From assembly GCA_964478165.1 (NCBI GenBank), contig CAYZGU010000001.1, forward strand, positions 62,001 to 126,000: a stretch of 64,000 nucleotides of DNA, read 5' to 3'. Below are positions 45,601-54,347 of the stretch, in pieces. Both the position numbers and the translations under genes were made by a program. The DNA is from CAYZGU01 sp964478165. GTDB taxonomy: Bacteria > Poribacteria > WGA-4E > JAJDTR01. The number at the start of each line of letters is the position of its first letter. Within the stretch, counting starts at the first letter, position 1. The notes under the pieces were generated by a model, which was not told the origin of the DNA, searched no databases, and saw only the letters and a list, made by a program, of their open reading frames with translations.

Positions 45601-46420
45601 CTATTTCTTGAAACACGCCCTAAATGTTTTGACGATCTGGAGGGCCACCGTGTATGAATCCGAAATGGGGTACGTTTCAGCCGACACATATCCATGGTAC
45701 TTAATCACTCTGAGAGCCACGGAGATTGGAGAAAAGTCGGCATGTCCAAACTCGGCTTCCCGGCAATTTGAATTCACCAGATGGTCATGGCCGATGTATC
45801 ACTCATCACTCCGAATCGCCGCCGTCAGGTCCACCTCTTCGATATTCATGTGAAAAAGATTCGCAACTAGCTTCACGTTGTCAATGGATAGAGATTTCAC
45901 AAACACGATTCTATCGCCAAGCGTGTTGATTAGATTAATTTCATATCGGTTCAGTGGCTCGAAAATAAGCGCAACATTATGTTTTGCCGAGCAGGCCCAA
46001 AGTGCGTTCAACGCATGGCGAAGGAAGCCAAACCGATCATAAAAATCGATATCAGCGCTCGATCTACCACGGATTCAACCAATCACGGACGGCGCATCAA
46101 ACAGGCCGCCCAAGTCAAATTATCTGACGGACGAAATCTACCGCCGCCTCGCGTCTCTCAGGTCGGTTAGACTTAGCCCATGCTTCAGCATACCCATACC
46201 GGCCCCAATCGCAGCCACGCTGAGGACGTAGTGTTTCAACAGATTACTTAAGTTCGTGATTATCCATTTCTGCGGCTGCAGGGACGAACATCTCAACAGC
46301 ACTGTCACCTAATTCCGCAAATCGACGGTAAGAGACAAAGATTCCTTTCCAGAGGACAAATGCTCCATTCCGTGCTTCTTCTATAAGGGCGACTGTAAGC
46401 GCCGACTTAATGATATGATT
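45601..46420 (-). pseudogene. Decayed sugar-phosphate isomerase/epimerase (TIM-barrel, hydroxypyruvate-isomerase-like)
   Basis: The minus strand holds nearly the whole length of a xylose-isomerase-like TIM-barrel protein, split among frames. Readable pieces in order are ALTVALIEEARNGAFVLWKG, LSVAAIGAGMGMLKHGLSLT, AVDFVRQII, FDAPSVIG, FEPLNRYEINLINTLGDR, NVKLVANLFHMNIEEVDLTA and, after an in-frame TGA at 45801-45799, DFSPISVALRVIKYHGYVSA. At least two frameshifts and four premature stops separate them. Metal-ligand residues (E in FEPLNRYE, H in DLFHMN-like LFHMNIEE) are still visible, so decay is recent. It sits between the Zn-dehydrogenase and the tagaturonate epimerase genes and was probably a step of the same sugar-acid pathway. 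Confidence 0.88.
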
Positions 46421-46441
46421 TTTCTCAATGTGTCAAAGGAG

Positions 46442-47467
46442 CTATGCAACTTCAATCATTGCCTTAATTACACCCGATTCAGGTCGTGTCAATCCCTCAA
46501 ATTCGGTAATAACATCATCAAAAGGGATACGGTGCGTAATCCACGGATTTGTGTCGACTTTGCCATTCTCGATGAGACCAATAACATGGGTAAAGTCACA
46601 AGGCATAGCATTCCGAGAGCTTCTAATTTGCATCTCACGGAGATGGAGATGTCGATGTGGGAACGCAATCTCATTGGTGGAGACTCCCAAGTATATCAGC
46701 GATCCCGCATGTGCCACATAGTTCACGGCATGGGACATAGACTGATTACTACCAGTCGCATCGGTCACAAGAGAGTACATATCACCGCCCGTAATCTCTT
46801 CCATTTCGTCTTGCTCGCTACCGTCACCTTTAAAAACAACCGTATGCGGAACACCGTAGGTTTCTCGACAGAACTGGAGTCGGGACTCAATCATATCCAT
46901 AACCGTGATTGTCGCCCCTGTTAAACGTGTAAACTCAATCGTCGCCAGTCCAATTGGGCCAGCACCGATGACTAGCACCTGGTCACCCTCGCCGGCCTCG
47001 CCACGGTTGGTTGCGTGACAACCAATTCCAAGTGTTTCCACAAGAGCAAGCTGTTCAAACGACAGCGTTTTCGATGGATGCAACTTATCAGCACGAACCA
47101 GAAAGCGTTCGCACAATCCACCGTCAATCATCACGCCAATGACGTTCAAGTTTTCACAGCAGTTGATGCGGCCCTTGCGACAAGGGAAACACGCACCGCA
47201 GTTCATGTATGGTTCAATACTACAATGGTCACCCGCCTTTACGTTGATCACGCCATCTCCAACTTCCAGCACCTCGAGACCCAGTTCATGGCCAGGAATT
47301 CTCGGGTACTGGAGAAACGGGAATTTCCCTAGATATCCACTGTAATCTGTTCCACAAATTCCCATTCGATGGGTCCGAACCATTGCCTGTCCATGACCCG
47401 GTGGTCTCGGCTCATCGATTTCCAGCTTCACAAGATGTTTGGGTTTTTCGAGTCGAATGGCTTTCAT
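46442..47467 (-). CDS. Zinc-dependent medium-chain dehydrogenase (RspB/LgoD-like)
   Basis: A 341-residue zinc alcohol/polyol dehydrogenase. The catalytic zinc site is GICGTD with GHELG, and the structural zinc loop holds four cysteines in NCGACFPCRKGRINCC. The cofactor-binding domain has VLVIGAGPIGLATIEF. Family members oxidise sorbitol, threonine, or sugar acids such as L-galactonate; the neighbours suggest a sugar-acid substrate. The start is set at MKAIRLEKPKHLVK, with AAGGA eight bases upstream; the frame extends 12 codons further. It appears to head an operon with the decayed isomerase and the epimerase. Confidence 0.88.
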   Translation of the reverse strand: MKAIRLEKPKHLVKLEIDEPRPPGHGQAMVRTHRMGICGTDYSGYLGKFPFLQYPRIPGHELGLEVLEVGDGVINVKAGDHCSIEPYMNCGACFPCRKGRINCCENLNVIGVMIDGGLCERFLVRADKLHPSKTLSFEQLALVETLGIGCHATNRGEAGEGDQVLVIGAGPIGLATIEFTRLTGATITVMDMIESRLQFCRETYGVPHTVVFKGDGSEQDEMEEITGGDMYSLVTDATGSNQSMSHAVNYVAHAGSLIYLGVSTNEIAFPHRHLHLREMQIRSSRNAMPCDFTHVIGLIENGKVDTNPWITHRIPFDDVITEFEGLTRPESGVIKAMIEVA

Positions 47468-48497
47468 TTTGAACGTCCTTCCGCACCTTAGAGTCAACGC
47501 CAATAGTTAAACTACGGTCGTTGTCAAGTCATTCCTCAGCACAAATTCATGTTCGCGCGCAAGGTAATTTTCTGATAAAGAGCGTCCGCACCTGGTGACA
47601 CAAACACAAACTTAAAATCAGAAATAACGAGGGGCATACAGCTCGGATTCCTCAAAATCTAACCTAACTATTCTGATTTAATGCACCAACGCCGCACGCG
47701 CTGGAATCGAGAATACGCAACAAATTATCTCACAGCACGGCGTAGGAAGTCTTGAATAGAACACAGTTATAGCTCGAATTTTCAAGGTGTAAGCTTCATC
47801 TGATTTAGAGACATCGGACGATTTTGACACATTCGAATACCGTTTCAGCGGAAAATCGAATCCATGCGCTTCAACACCCCAGATTTGACTCACCTGCCAA
47901 ACTAACATCCCGGCCAGTTCGCTCACATTCCCGATGTCTTTCCAAGTCCTCAGAATCGAGACACCGTCCGCTAAGATGGTACAGCAACCAGCAGCAAAGT
48001 ACGGGATGATAGAGTGTCTCTAGGCATGTAGGAATTGAGATTCATCAATACTTCGGACAATAACCATCACCAGGCCATTGATTCAGATAACTTAAGCAAC
48101 GAGAAGGATTTGTTAAACATGGAAGACTGCGCGAAATTTTCGAAATCTAGATGGAAAAGCACAGACACCGAAACAGCGCCGTTACTTACCAATCTCCCTT
48201 CCGCAAGCTCTCGACCACACCACTTAGAAAAATACGACTCTCGCCCCCGCGCTCCCACGAGACTCCGATTCCCGTATGCATGGAAATCGGAGTCTCGTGG
48301 GAACGCGGAGCCTATTCGACCAAAAGGCGGACGAGGCGCACAAAACCAACACCGGTCTGGCCATAAGAAACCTGCGCCATCGACAGAATCTTGCTATGCA
48401 GAAAAGTCTGTCGCCGATTCCATACTATGGCTAGTAAGCAGTCCTTCGATCCAATTTGAATAACGGAATGAATTGAAACCTGAGCTGTCTTTTGGTC
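47468..48497. other. One-kilobase gap with a large inverted repeat, no recognisable gene
   Basis: No family resemblance was found on either strand. Its notable element is the 24-bp inverted repeat at 48247-48308, annotated separately. A 142-codon plus-strand frame runs through the repeat and is not credible as a gene. Confidence 0.5.
48247..48308. repeat. 24-bp inverted repeat with a single mismatch
   Basis: Arms at 48247-48270 and 48285-48308 are complementary over 24 bases except for one C/A pair, with a 14-base loop. It lies about 190 bases beyond the Gfo/Idh stop codon. No T run follows on either strand, so a simple terminator is not the best reading. It could be a mobile-element end pair, a small palindromic insertion or a transcript-end structure. 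Confidence 0.75.
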
Positions 48498-49517
48498 CTA
48501 CAAACTGCCTTTGTTCCGCAGGGTGGATAAATCCACTCTCACGTTTCCTCGGCGTTGCGATTCCAAGAATCCAATAATGATTTCAACCACCATGAGCGCC
48601 GCTTCGCCGGGCGATGCCTGTTCCCCCCCCTTGTCAATTAGACGAACTAACTCCTGAACCCCAGCCGGTATTCCATCGATCTCAGGTTCGGGCGGCTGGA
48701 TGGCTTCAAATGTTGATGGTTTCGGTCCACGGTAAATCTCAGCTCTTCCTCCCATTAGGACCATTCTCCCCGTGGTACCGATTACCTCGATTCCATTGTC
48801 CGTCACCGTATCTTTAGGACCACCCGCAAAAAAAGCACGCACGCCATTTTTGAAACGGATGTAGCCATGAACAGACGGCTCACTTTTTGAATCATGACCT
48901 CCATCCCCACCATATTCCTGATAACTCTCATATCCTTCTTCTAAGTCCGCAAAGACCCACTCGGCATCGGAATTGGCCAAGTAGCAGATGGCGTCGATAA
49001 AGTGCGTGCCGTTTCGGAACAACATGGAACGCGGTCCGTTCAAGGTGCCAATAATATTACGCACTTCGCCAATTTCGCCTTTGTCAACCAATTCTTCCTT
49101 GGCATATCGCCACAGTGCCGTAAATCGCCTTGTGTGATCGATAGACAGAATCGTGTTGTTGCGCCTAGCAGCCTCGACCATGCGATCCGCGTCTGACAAA
49201 TTTGTCGCCATCGGTTTTTCACAGAAAATGCCCTTCGCCCCTGCATTGGCTGCATCAATTACCAACTCTGCGTGCCGATGATCAGAGGTCGCTACGGTCA
49301 CGAGATCCAGTCTTTCATTCGTCAGCATCTCGCGATAATCTGTATACGGGACGACGTGGGGCCATGTTTCTTTCCACTTTTCTCTGAATTGGTCAAGCGC
49401 CTCTTGTGATAAATCACAGACCGCGACGAGATCGACATTTGACAACCCAGCGAACCCGGACGCATGCATACTTCCTATCCCCTTACACCCAATTACTGCA
49501 GCGCGATATTTTGACAT
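48498..49517 (-). CDS. Gfo/Idh/MocA family oxidoreductase
   Basis: NAD(P)-dependent sugar or cyclitol dehydrogenase of 339 residues. The N-terminal Rossmann fold has AVIGCKGIGSMHASGF, with FCEKPMATNLSDADRMVEAA as the EKP catalytic-lysine motif. The C-terminal alpha/beta domain begins near residue 125 and includes HTRRFTALWRYA. The start ATG is preceded by GGGAGG. The substrate cannot be deduced; such genes are strongly expanded in this kind of genome. A second Gfo/Idh gene with an altered EKP motif lies at 51504. Confidence 0.93.
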   Translation of the reverse strand: MSKYRAAVIGCKGIGSMHASGFAGLSNVDLVAVCDLSQEALDQFREKWKETWPHVVPYTDYREMLTNERLDLVTVATSDHRHAELVIDAANAGAKGIFCEKPMATNLSDADRMVEAARRNNTILSIDHTRRFTALWRYAKEELVDKGEIGEVRNIIGTLNGPRSMLFRNGTHFIDAICYLANSDAEWVFADLEEGYESYQEYGGDGGHDSKSEPSVHGYIRFKNGVRAFFAGGPKDTVTDNGIEVIGTTGRMVLMGGRAEIYRGPKPSTFEAIQPPEPEIDGIPAGVQELVRLIDKGGEQASPGEAALMVVEIIIGFLESQRRGNVRVDLSTLRNKGSL

Positions 49518-50098
49518 AATTTCCTCCCCATTTCAAACTCGCATTAGTTCCAAAATTTTCAAAATCAGAACTACTCAAACGCAGCAGCTGCCCATTTCAC
49601 TATGCGAAATTGAGTATAACACGTTTCAAGATCGATGTGTAGGGAATTTAGAGAGAATGAATCCAGGCGTGAATCTTAAGAACAAGCGAAGATTTTTCAA
49701 ACAATAGGGCAGTCTGCTCATGTCCCAGCGTGTTTTTTTAGACCGTGGGCAGAATTTATGATAAAACACTCCGGAGTGTCAGTCCTGAATCCCTGATTTA
49801 CAATTCGGAAAACCGCTCAACATGACCCAGTTCCATTTGGATATCACTTCCTGGCGGGAAATCTTGGAACCAGCATTCCAGAAAGCCGATTTTTATTGTA
49901 ACCTATCCCTGGTGGCAGATGGTATTCAGACTAGCTTACTGAAAGATTGGACATACTCAATCCCGAAACTCTTAGAAAACACATTGGCGCGCAAACCGAA
50001 TCTGAAGATGCAATAGCGGGCAAAGAACTTGGATTATGTCCATAAACTTCACACAACACAAGTAGAGAAATAAGAGCCCTGGTTCTCATCTCAACGGT
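49518..50098. other. Intergenic stretch; possible weak promoter for the Gfo/Idh gene
   Basis: About 580 bases without a recognisable gene. On the minus strand TATACT (49618-49613) has TACACA 17 bases upstream; both are partial matches. A 64-codon plus-strand frame at 49822-50016 has no family resemblance. Confidence 0.35.
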
Positions 50099-50730
50099 CT
50101 ACAGGCTGGCCGACATAGCCTCTGGTGTATCCACCAAAGCGACAACAAAGTACACCGCTTGGACTATCTACGGACAAAGTTCTTTTTGAAGCCCAGACCG
50201 ACACAGCACACTCAAACGGCATAACAATTGGCGGGGGTTATCTGTGGATTTCCTCCACCTACGAAAATAAGATTGCCAAACTAGACCCGGCAACGGGTGT
50301 CACTATAACCGCGTATAATTCTCCTGGGTCCGGAATTATCTCATTTCTTGAAGACACTGAAAACAGCGAATCGACGGGCGCTCACGGACTAGAATGGCGT
50401 GAAGGGAAGCTCTACGTCGCTTCACCTCCCTCTCAAATAATCCACGTCATCAACCCCAACAATTGGCACGAAGAATACGCCTTTCGTGTACCAGGACCGC
50501 GCGTACACAAACTCGCATGGGCTCCGGACGATAGACTCTGAACAGCCGATACCTCAGAGCTGGCACGATCAGGCTACTAGATCCGGCTTCAGGAGGCGTG
50601 TACGACCTGCTCCGCGTCGCATCACCACCCCAGGTTCACGGGCTGACGATGCACAGATAGTGCCCTGTGGTACTGACATGACACCACCCGTGAAATCAGG
50701 CGCCTACACGTTGACGAGGCACCCAAGAAT
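50099..50730 (+). pseudogene. Decayed beta-propeller protein (Vgb/SMP-30-like)
   Basis: The plus strand carries the blades of a small propeller protein in changing frames. LWCIHQSDNKVHRLD appears in one frame from 50099. A shift leads to STDKVLFEAQTDTAHSNGIT and GGGYLWISSTYENKIAKLDP up to a TGA at 50539. Then TIRLLDPASGGVYDLLRV and SPPQVHGLTMH follow in a third frame, and LWY and HDTTREIRRLHVD in the first frame again, broken by a TGA. At least three frameshifts and several stops are present. The repeated LW-x-D and KLDP-x-TG pattern is that of virginiamycin-B-lyase or SMP-30-like propellers. It is certainly non-functional as full length. Confidence 0.85.
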
Positions 50731-51503
50731 TGAATGTTATCGGACCGAGAATTTAGGGTTTACATCTTTTGGCATTCCTGGTATATTGGAGCGCCTCCAG
50801 TTAGTTCACTAACAAACATGAAGAACGTTTGAGAACGCGATGCTAGAGCTGACCATTCTTCTTTGTCCGGAATCGCTATTCACCCTCTGTAACAGATAAC
50901 AACACTTCACATGCAGATATGGCATCTCCCAACCCCGCGCTTTTAGGCGCATTAGGAAATAGAGGTTCCGACGCTTCTTTCAGCAAACACACTTCCTCCC
51001 CCTCACTACTAGGATATCGATACTTCTGGGGAAGAGCGTTTAGACCTTCGCCTCGCCGGAGCCTCTATTTCCAGGACATTGACCGCGGCAACGTCAGTGC
51101 CATTCACTCCACACATGCCGACAAGATCTGGAGTCTAATTAGAAGGACAGCGCGCTAATCCTCCCCACTTGGGAGGCCGGTTGTCAAACGAGTTGAGTTT
51201 AAGTGCCTTGATGCCGGATGAGGACGCGACGCCTGTATGATCGAACGAACAGACATCACGCCTCGATTCAAGCTCATCACCACGTACTGGCAGATTACCC
51301 AAGACCTTCGATAATCTGCCAGTATTAGAATCCGTTCAATACCCAAAATCCTAACACACCCGGGTTGTGGGCATTTTCTGTAGATCCTTATGTGTAACAA
51401 GGAAACAACTTCCATCTTGAAAATCGCGCTATAGGACGTCGATTTAAGACCATAACGCAAACTGTTTCGTCTAGATGGCACTTAACCGAAAAAGGAGAAC
51501 CAG
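50731..51503. other. Intergenic stretch with an inverted repeat
   Basis: About 770 bases with short unassignable frames. The 13-bp inverted repeat at 51285-51324 is annotated separately. No clear promoter for the following Gfo/Idh gene was identified. Confidence 0.45.
51285..51324. repeat. 13-bp perfect inverted repeat upstream of a Gfo/Idh gene
   Basis: TACTGGCAGATTA (51285-51297) and its exact complement (51312-51324) are separated by 14 bases. It lies about 180 bases upstream of the Gfo/Idh start. The centre-to-centre spacing of 27 bases could suit a dimeric regulator bound to two half-sites, or the repeat could fold as a hairpin. Neither strand shows a T run. Confidence 0.6.
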
Positions 51504-52586
51504 ATGCCGAAACCGATAGGTGAAGCATTTCGTGTTGTGAACAATTACAAGCCGAACAAGAACTACCGCGGGGCAGTTATCGGATGCGGGCGAATGGGTA
51601 GTACCATCGACGACGAGCATATCGGTATGCCGCATTATCCGTGGCCATGGGCACATGCCCCGGCGATGATTGAAGCTAAAGGTGTGGAGCTCGTGGCTGC
51701 TGTAGATCTAGAGCAAGCAAATCTCGATGATTTCAAGCGACGCTGGGGCGTTGAAGCTCTGTACACTGACTATCTCAAAATGGTTGAAGCCGAGAATCCT
51801 GACATCGTCTGCCTGACTACACGCCCTGAACCGCGCGCAGAAATTACAATCGGTTTGGCGGAAGCGGGTGTCAAAGCAATCTTTGCAACGAAGCCAATGT
51901 GTCTAACACTTGCTGAAGCGGACACGATGATTGACGTTTGCCGAAAACACGGTACAATTTTGGCAATTGCCTGTCATCTTAGCTGGTATGGTTGGTACAC
52001 AAACGCACGGCAGGCAATTGATGATGGCGCAATCGGCCAACTCAAATCGATGGTTTGTCACAGCGATCACAACCTGTCAAACCTGCAGAGCCACACTCTC
52101 ACGCTCTTCCGATTATTTGCCGGAGCCCCCGCTGAATGGGTATTTGGTATAATGGATAGCGATGAGTCTGCAGCTGGACAGGCGGATCTGTCCGGCTCTG
52201 GATACATCATGTACGAGAACAACGTACGAGGCATGATGAACACCCGTTCGGAAACTACAGGCCTCCAATGGGTCTTAGAATTTATCGGTGAAAAGGGACG
52301 CATCATCTCACGCAACGCACACGCACAGTTTGAACTCTGGAGCAGTCACCCAGAGACAGGGAGTCCAATCCAATGTCAATTCCCGAACCCGTGGTATCCA
52401 CGTAGTTCAATGGTTGAAGCAATCGAGGGCGTTTGCCAATCCATCGCAATTGGGGAAGAACGTATCTGTCCGGGTGAGTTCGGCAGGGAAGCACTAGAGA
52501 TTGCCATCGCCTTGCGCGATTCGCACCGACGTGGAAATATCCGAGTGGATCTCCCAATGGAGGATCGTCATTCTCGGATGGGTTAA
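51504..52586 (+). CDS. Gfo/Idh/MocA family oxidoreductase with TKP in place of EKP
   Basis: A 360-residue NAD(P)-dependent dehydrogenase-like protein. The Rossmann loop is AVIGCGRMGSTIDDEH, with an insertion around HIGMPHYPWPWAHAP before the next helix. The motif that is normally EKP reads FATKPMCLTLAEAD: the lysine is kept and the acidic residue replaced. The C-terminal domain includes HLSWYGWYTNARQAIDDG and ends NIRVDLPMEDRH. AAAGGAG lies upstream of the ATG. It is followed in the same direction by a TIM-barrel isomerase after 330 bases, so they may work on one substrate. Confidence 0.92.
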   Translation: MPKPIGEAFRVVNNYKPNKNYRGAVIGCGRMGSTIDDEHIGMPHYPWPWAHAPAMIEAKGVELVAAVDLEQANLDDFKRRWGVEALYTDYLKMVEAENPDIVCLTTRPEPRAEITIGLAEAGVKAIFATKPMCLTLAEADTMIDVCRKHGTILAIACHLSWYGWYTNARQAIDDGAIGQLKSMVCHSDHNLSNLQSHTLTLFRLFAGAPAEWVFGIMDSDESAAGQADLSGSGYIMYENNVRGMMNTRSETTGLQWVLEFIGEKGRIISRNAHAQFELWSSHPETGSPIQCQFPNPWYPRSSMVEAIEGVCQSIAIGEERICPGEFGREALEIAIALRDSHRRGNIRVDLPMEDRHSRMG

Positions 52587-52920
52587 GCCAAATACAGCCA
52601 TAACACTTCGAAACAACGTCAGAAAAGTCTCTTTGCATTGTTCTCTATATTCTAGAAATCACCTGCCATTAACTAGAATATGCCGGACAGAGAGAAAAGT
52701 CATACTCACGGCTTTAGAACAAACAAATTAGGCAATAGGCCGAGGACTGTTCCACATGCTAACGGTTATTTGAAGGCTTTCAAAATCATTATGGCAACCA
52801 ACAGTTTTCTGAGATGGTTGAGAGCATGCATCTTCCGCAGACACGAACTACGCGGTGGACGTTATGTATTCGCAAGTGTTTTAGCCCCAACTGTTACTAA
52901 CCACTTAAGGAGGAAGGAAA
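52587..52920. other. Intergenic stretch without recognisable gene
   Basis: About 330 bases between the Gfo/Idh gene and the isomerase. The isomerase frame is open through most of it, but the sequence before 52921 has no family resemblance and the strong ribosome binding site sits at its end. Confidence 0.5.
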
Positions 52921-53687
52921 TGGGTTCGATTAATCAATCCATCTGTTTCGGAGGTTTCACGCGTGGGGAAGCCTCAGACGAGCAAGTTGTTCGTGAAGCG
53001 GCCAGAATTGGTTACAAATCCGTCGAAATGGTGCCAAAAAAATACTGGCCCCTGGTAAAAGAAAGTGGCATGGACGTAGCGATTATCGTCGGACACCAAT
53101 CACTACGCGACGGACTCAACAAGCTCACGAATCATGACCGCATTGAGGACGAATTACTCGCAAATATTGAGCTTGCCGCTGCTAACGACATTCCGGGTCT
53201 CATCTGTTTTTCAGGAAACCGCGAAAGCAAATCAGACGAGGAAGGCCGCGACAACACGATCGAAGGACTCCTAAGAGTAGCCAAATCAGCTGAAGCACAC
53301 GGCGTCAATCTTTGTATCGAGCTGCTCAACAGCAAAGTAAATCACCCGGATTATCAGTGCGATCGCAGCGCCTGGGGAATTGAGGTCTGTAATGGTGTCA
53401 ATTCGCCGCGAGTAAAGTTACTTTACGACATCTACCACATGCAGATTATGGAAGGCGACTTGATTCGTACGATTTCCGCAAACATCGACTACATTGGGCA
53501 CTTTCACACAGCTGGAAATCCAGGGCGAAATGACCCCGACCACACACAAGAAATCTATTATCCCGCCATCATGAGCACTATTGCTAAGACTGACTATTCG
53601 TTTTTTGTAGGACATGAATTTGGGCCAAAAGGCGAACCACTATCAGCAATGAGATCGGCCTTTAACGCCTGTAACATTACCGTTTGA
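52921..53687 (+). CDS. Hydroxypyruvate-isomerase-like TIM-barrel sugar isomerase
   Basis: A 255-residue member of the xylose-isomerase-like TIM-barrel superfamily, near hydroxypyruvate isomerase. Metal-site residues are recognisable: Glu in LCIELLNSKVNHPDY, Asp and His in LLYDIYHMQIMEGDL, His in HFHTAGNPGRND and Glu in VGHEFGPKG. The start is fixed by AAGGAGG just before the ATG at 52921; the open frame extends 80 codons further without family resemblance. Together with the preceding Gfo/Idh gene it suggests conversion of a small keto-sugar or hydroxypyruvate-type acid. The substrate is inferred only. Confidence 0.88.
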
Positions 53688-54347
53688 AGACTGATTGACA
53701 ACTGAGGCCGCTCCATGCCTGACTAGCAATCACATGAGAGTAATTGCATTTGCTTTTTTTCGAGATTTGACCAACACAGGTTGTTGGTTGTTGCATACGT
53801 ACATCCCCAACCATCGAAACCGTAATACCCTGCGCGAAATGTCGACTCCGAGTATTACCAAGTAGAGACGATTCCTAAATCAGTCTTGGGGATTTGGAAA
53901 TGCGGTTTTCAGAGAAGGATATCTGTGTCTACACAGAAGCGTAGAGACTAATGGTAACGAGCGTCTGACATACATCTACCTAGAAACTTCGACACAAACC
54001 TCCCGTCCTGGACACCCTTCTGAAGAGGTTAGCGCCAGATCCTTGGCTCTATGTCAAAAACACGATATGCGAACTACTACCGCTGCACCTGCACCCACTT
54101 ATCATTTAAGTTGTCGAAACCGTTCTCAACCGAGATTACATTTTGACTCCAGTCAGATCGTTCAAGGCTGGAACGAATGCCAAAAAGTTATCTAGTTAAC
54201 TCCCCCCTTAATTCAGCTGAACGGAGTCTCGCGACTTTTTGCACAGCGTTTCTGCCAAGATTCGATGAACTACCTACCACTCGGTTGAAAACAGGGTTAA
54301 ATTTGCCAGGTTCGGAGATTGCCGTCCGATTTAATCTGCGAAAGCAA
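53688..54347. other. Intergenic stretch without recognisable gene
   Basis: About 660 bases between convergent genes. A minus-strand frame continues briefly past the GH20 stop in another register, but it shows no family features. No terminator was identified. Confidence 0.5.

Noticed and set aside
44820..45611. Plus-strand open frame of 263 codons opposite uxaE
   Set aside because: Antisense to a well-supported family gene; no domain features.
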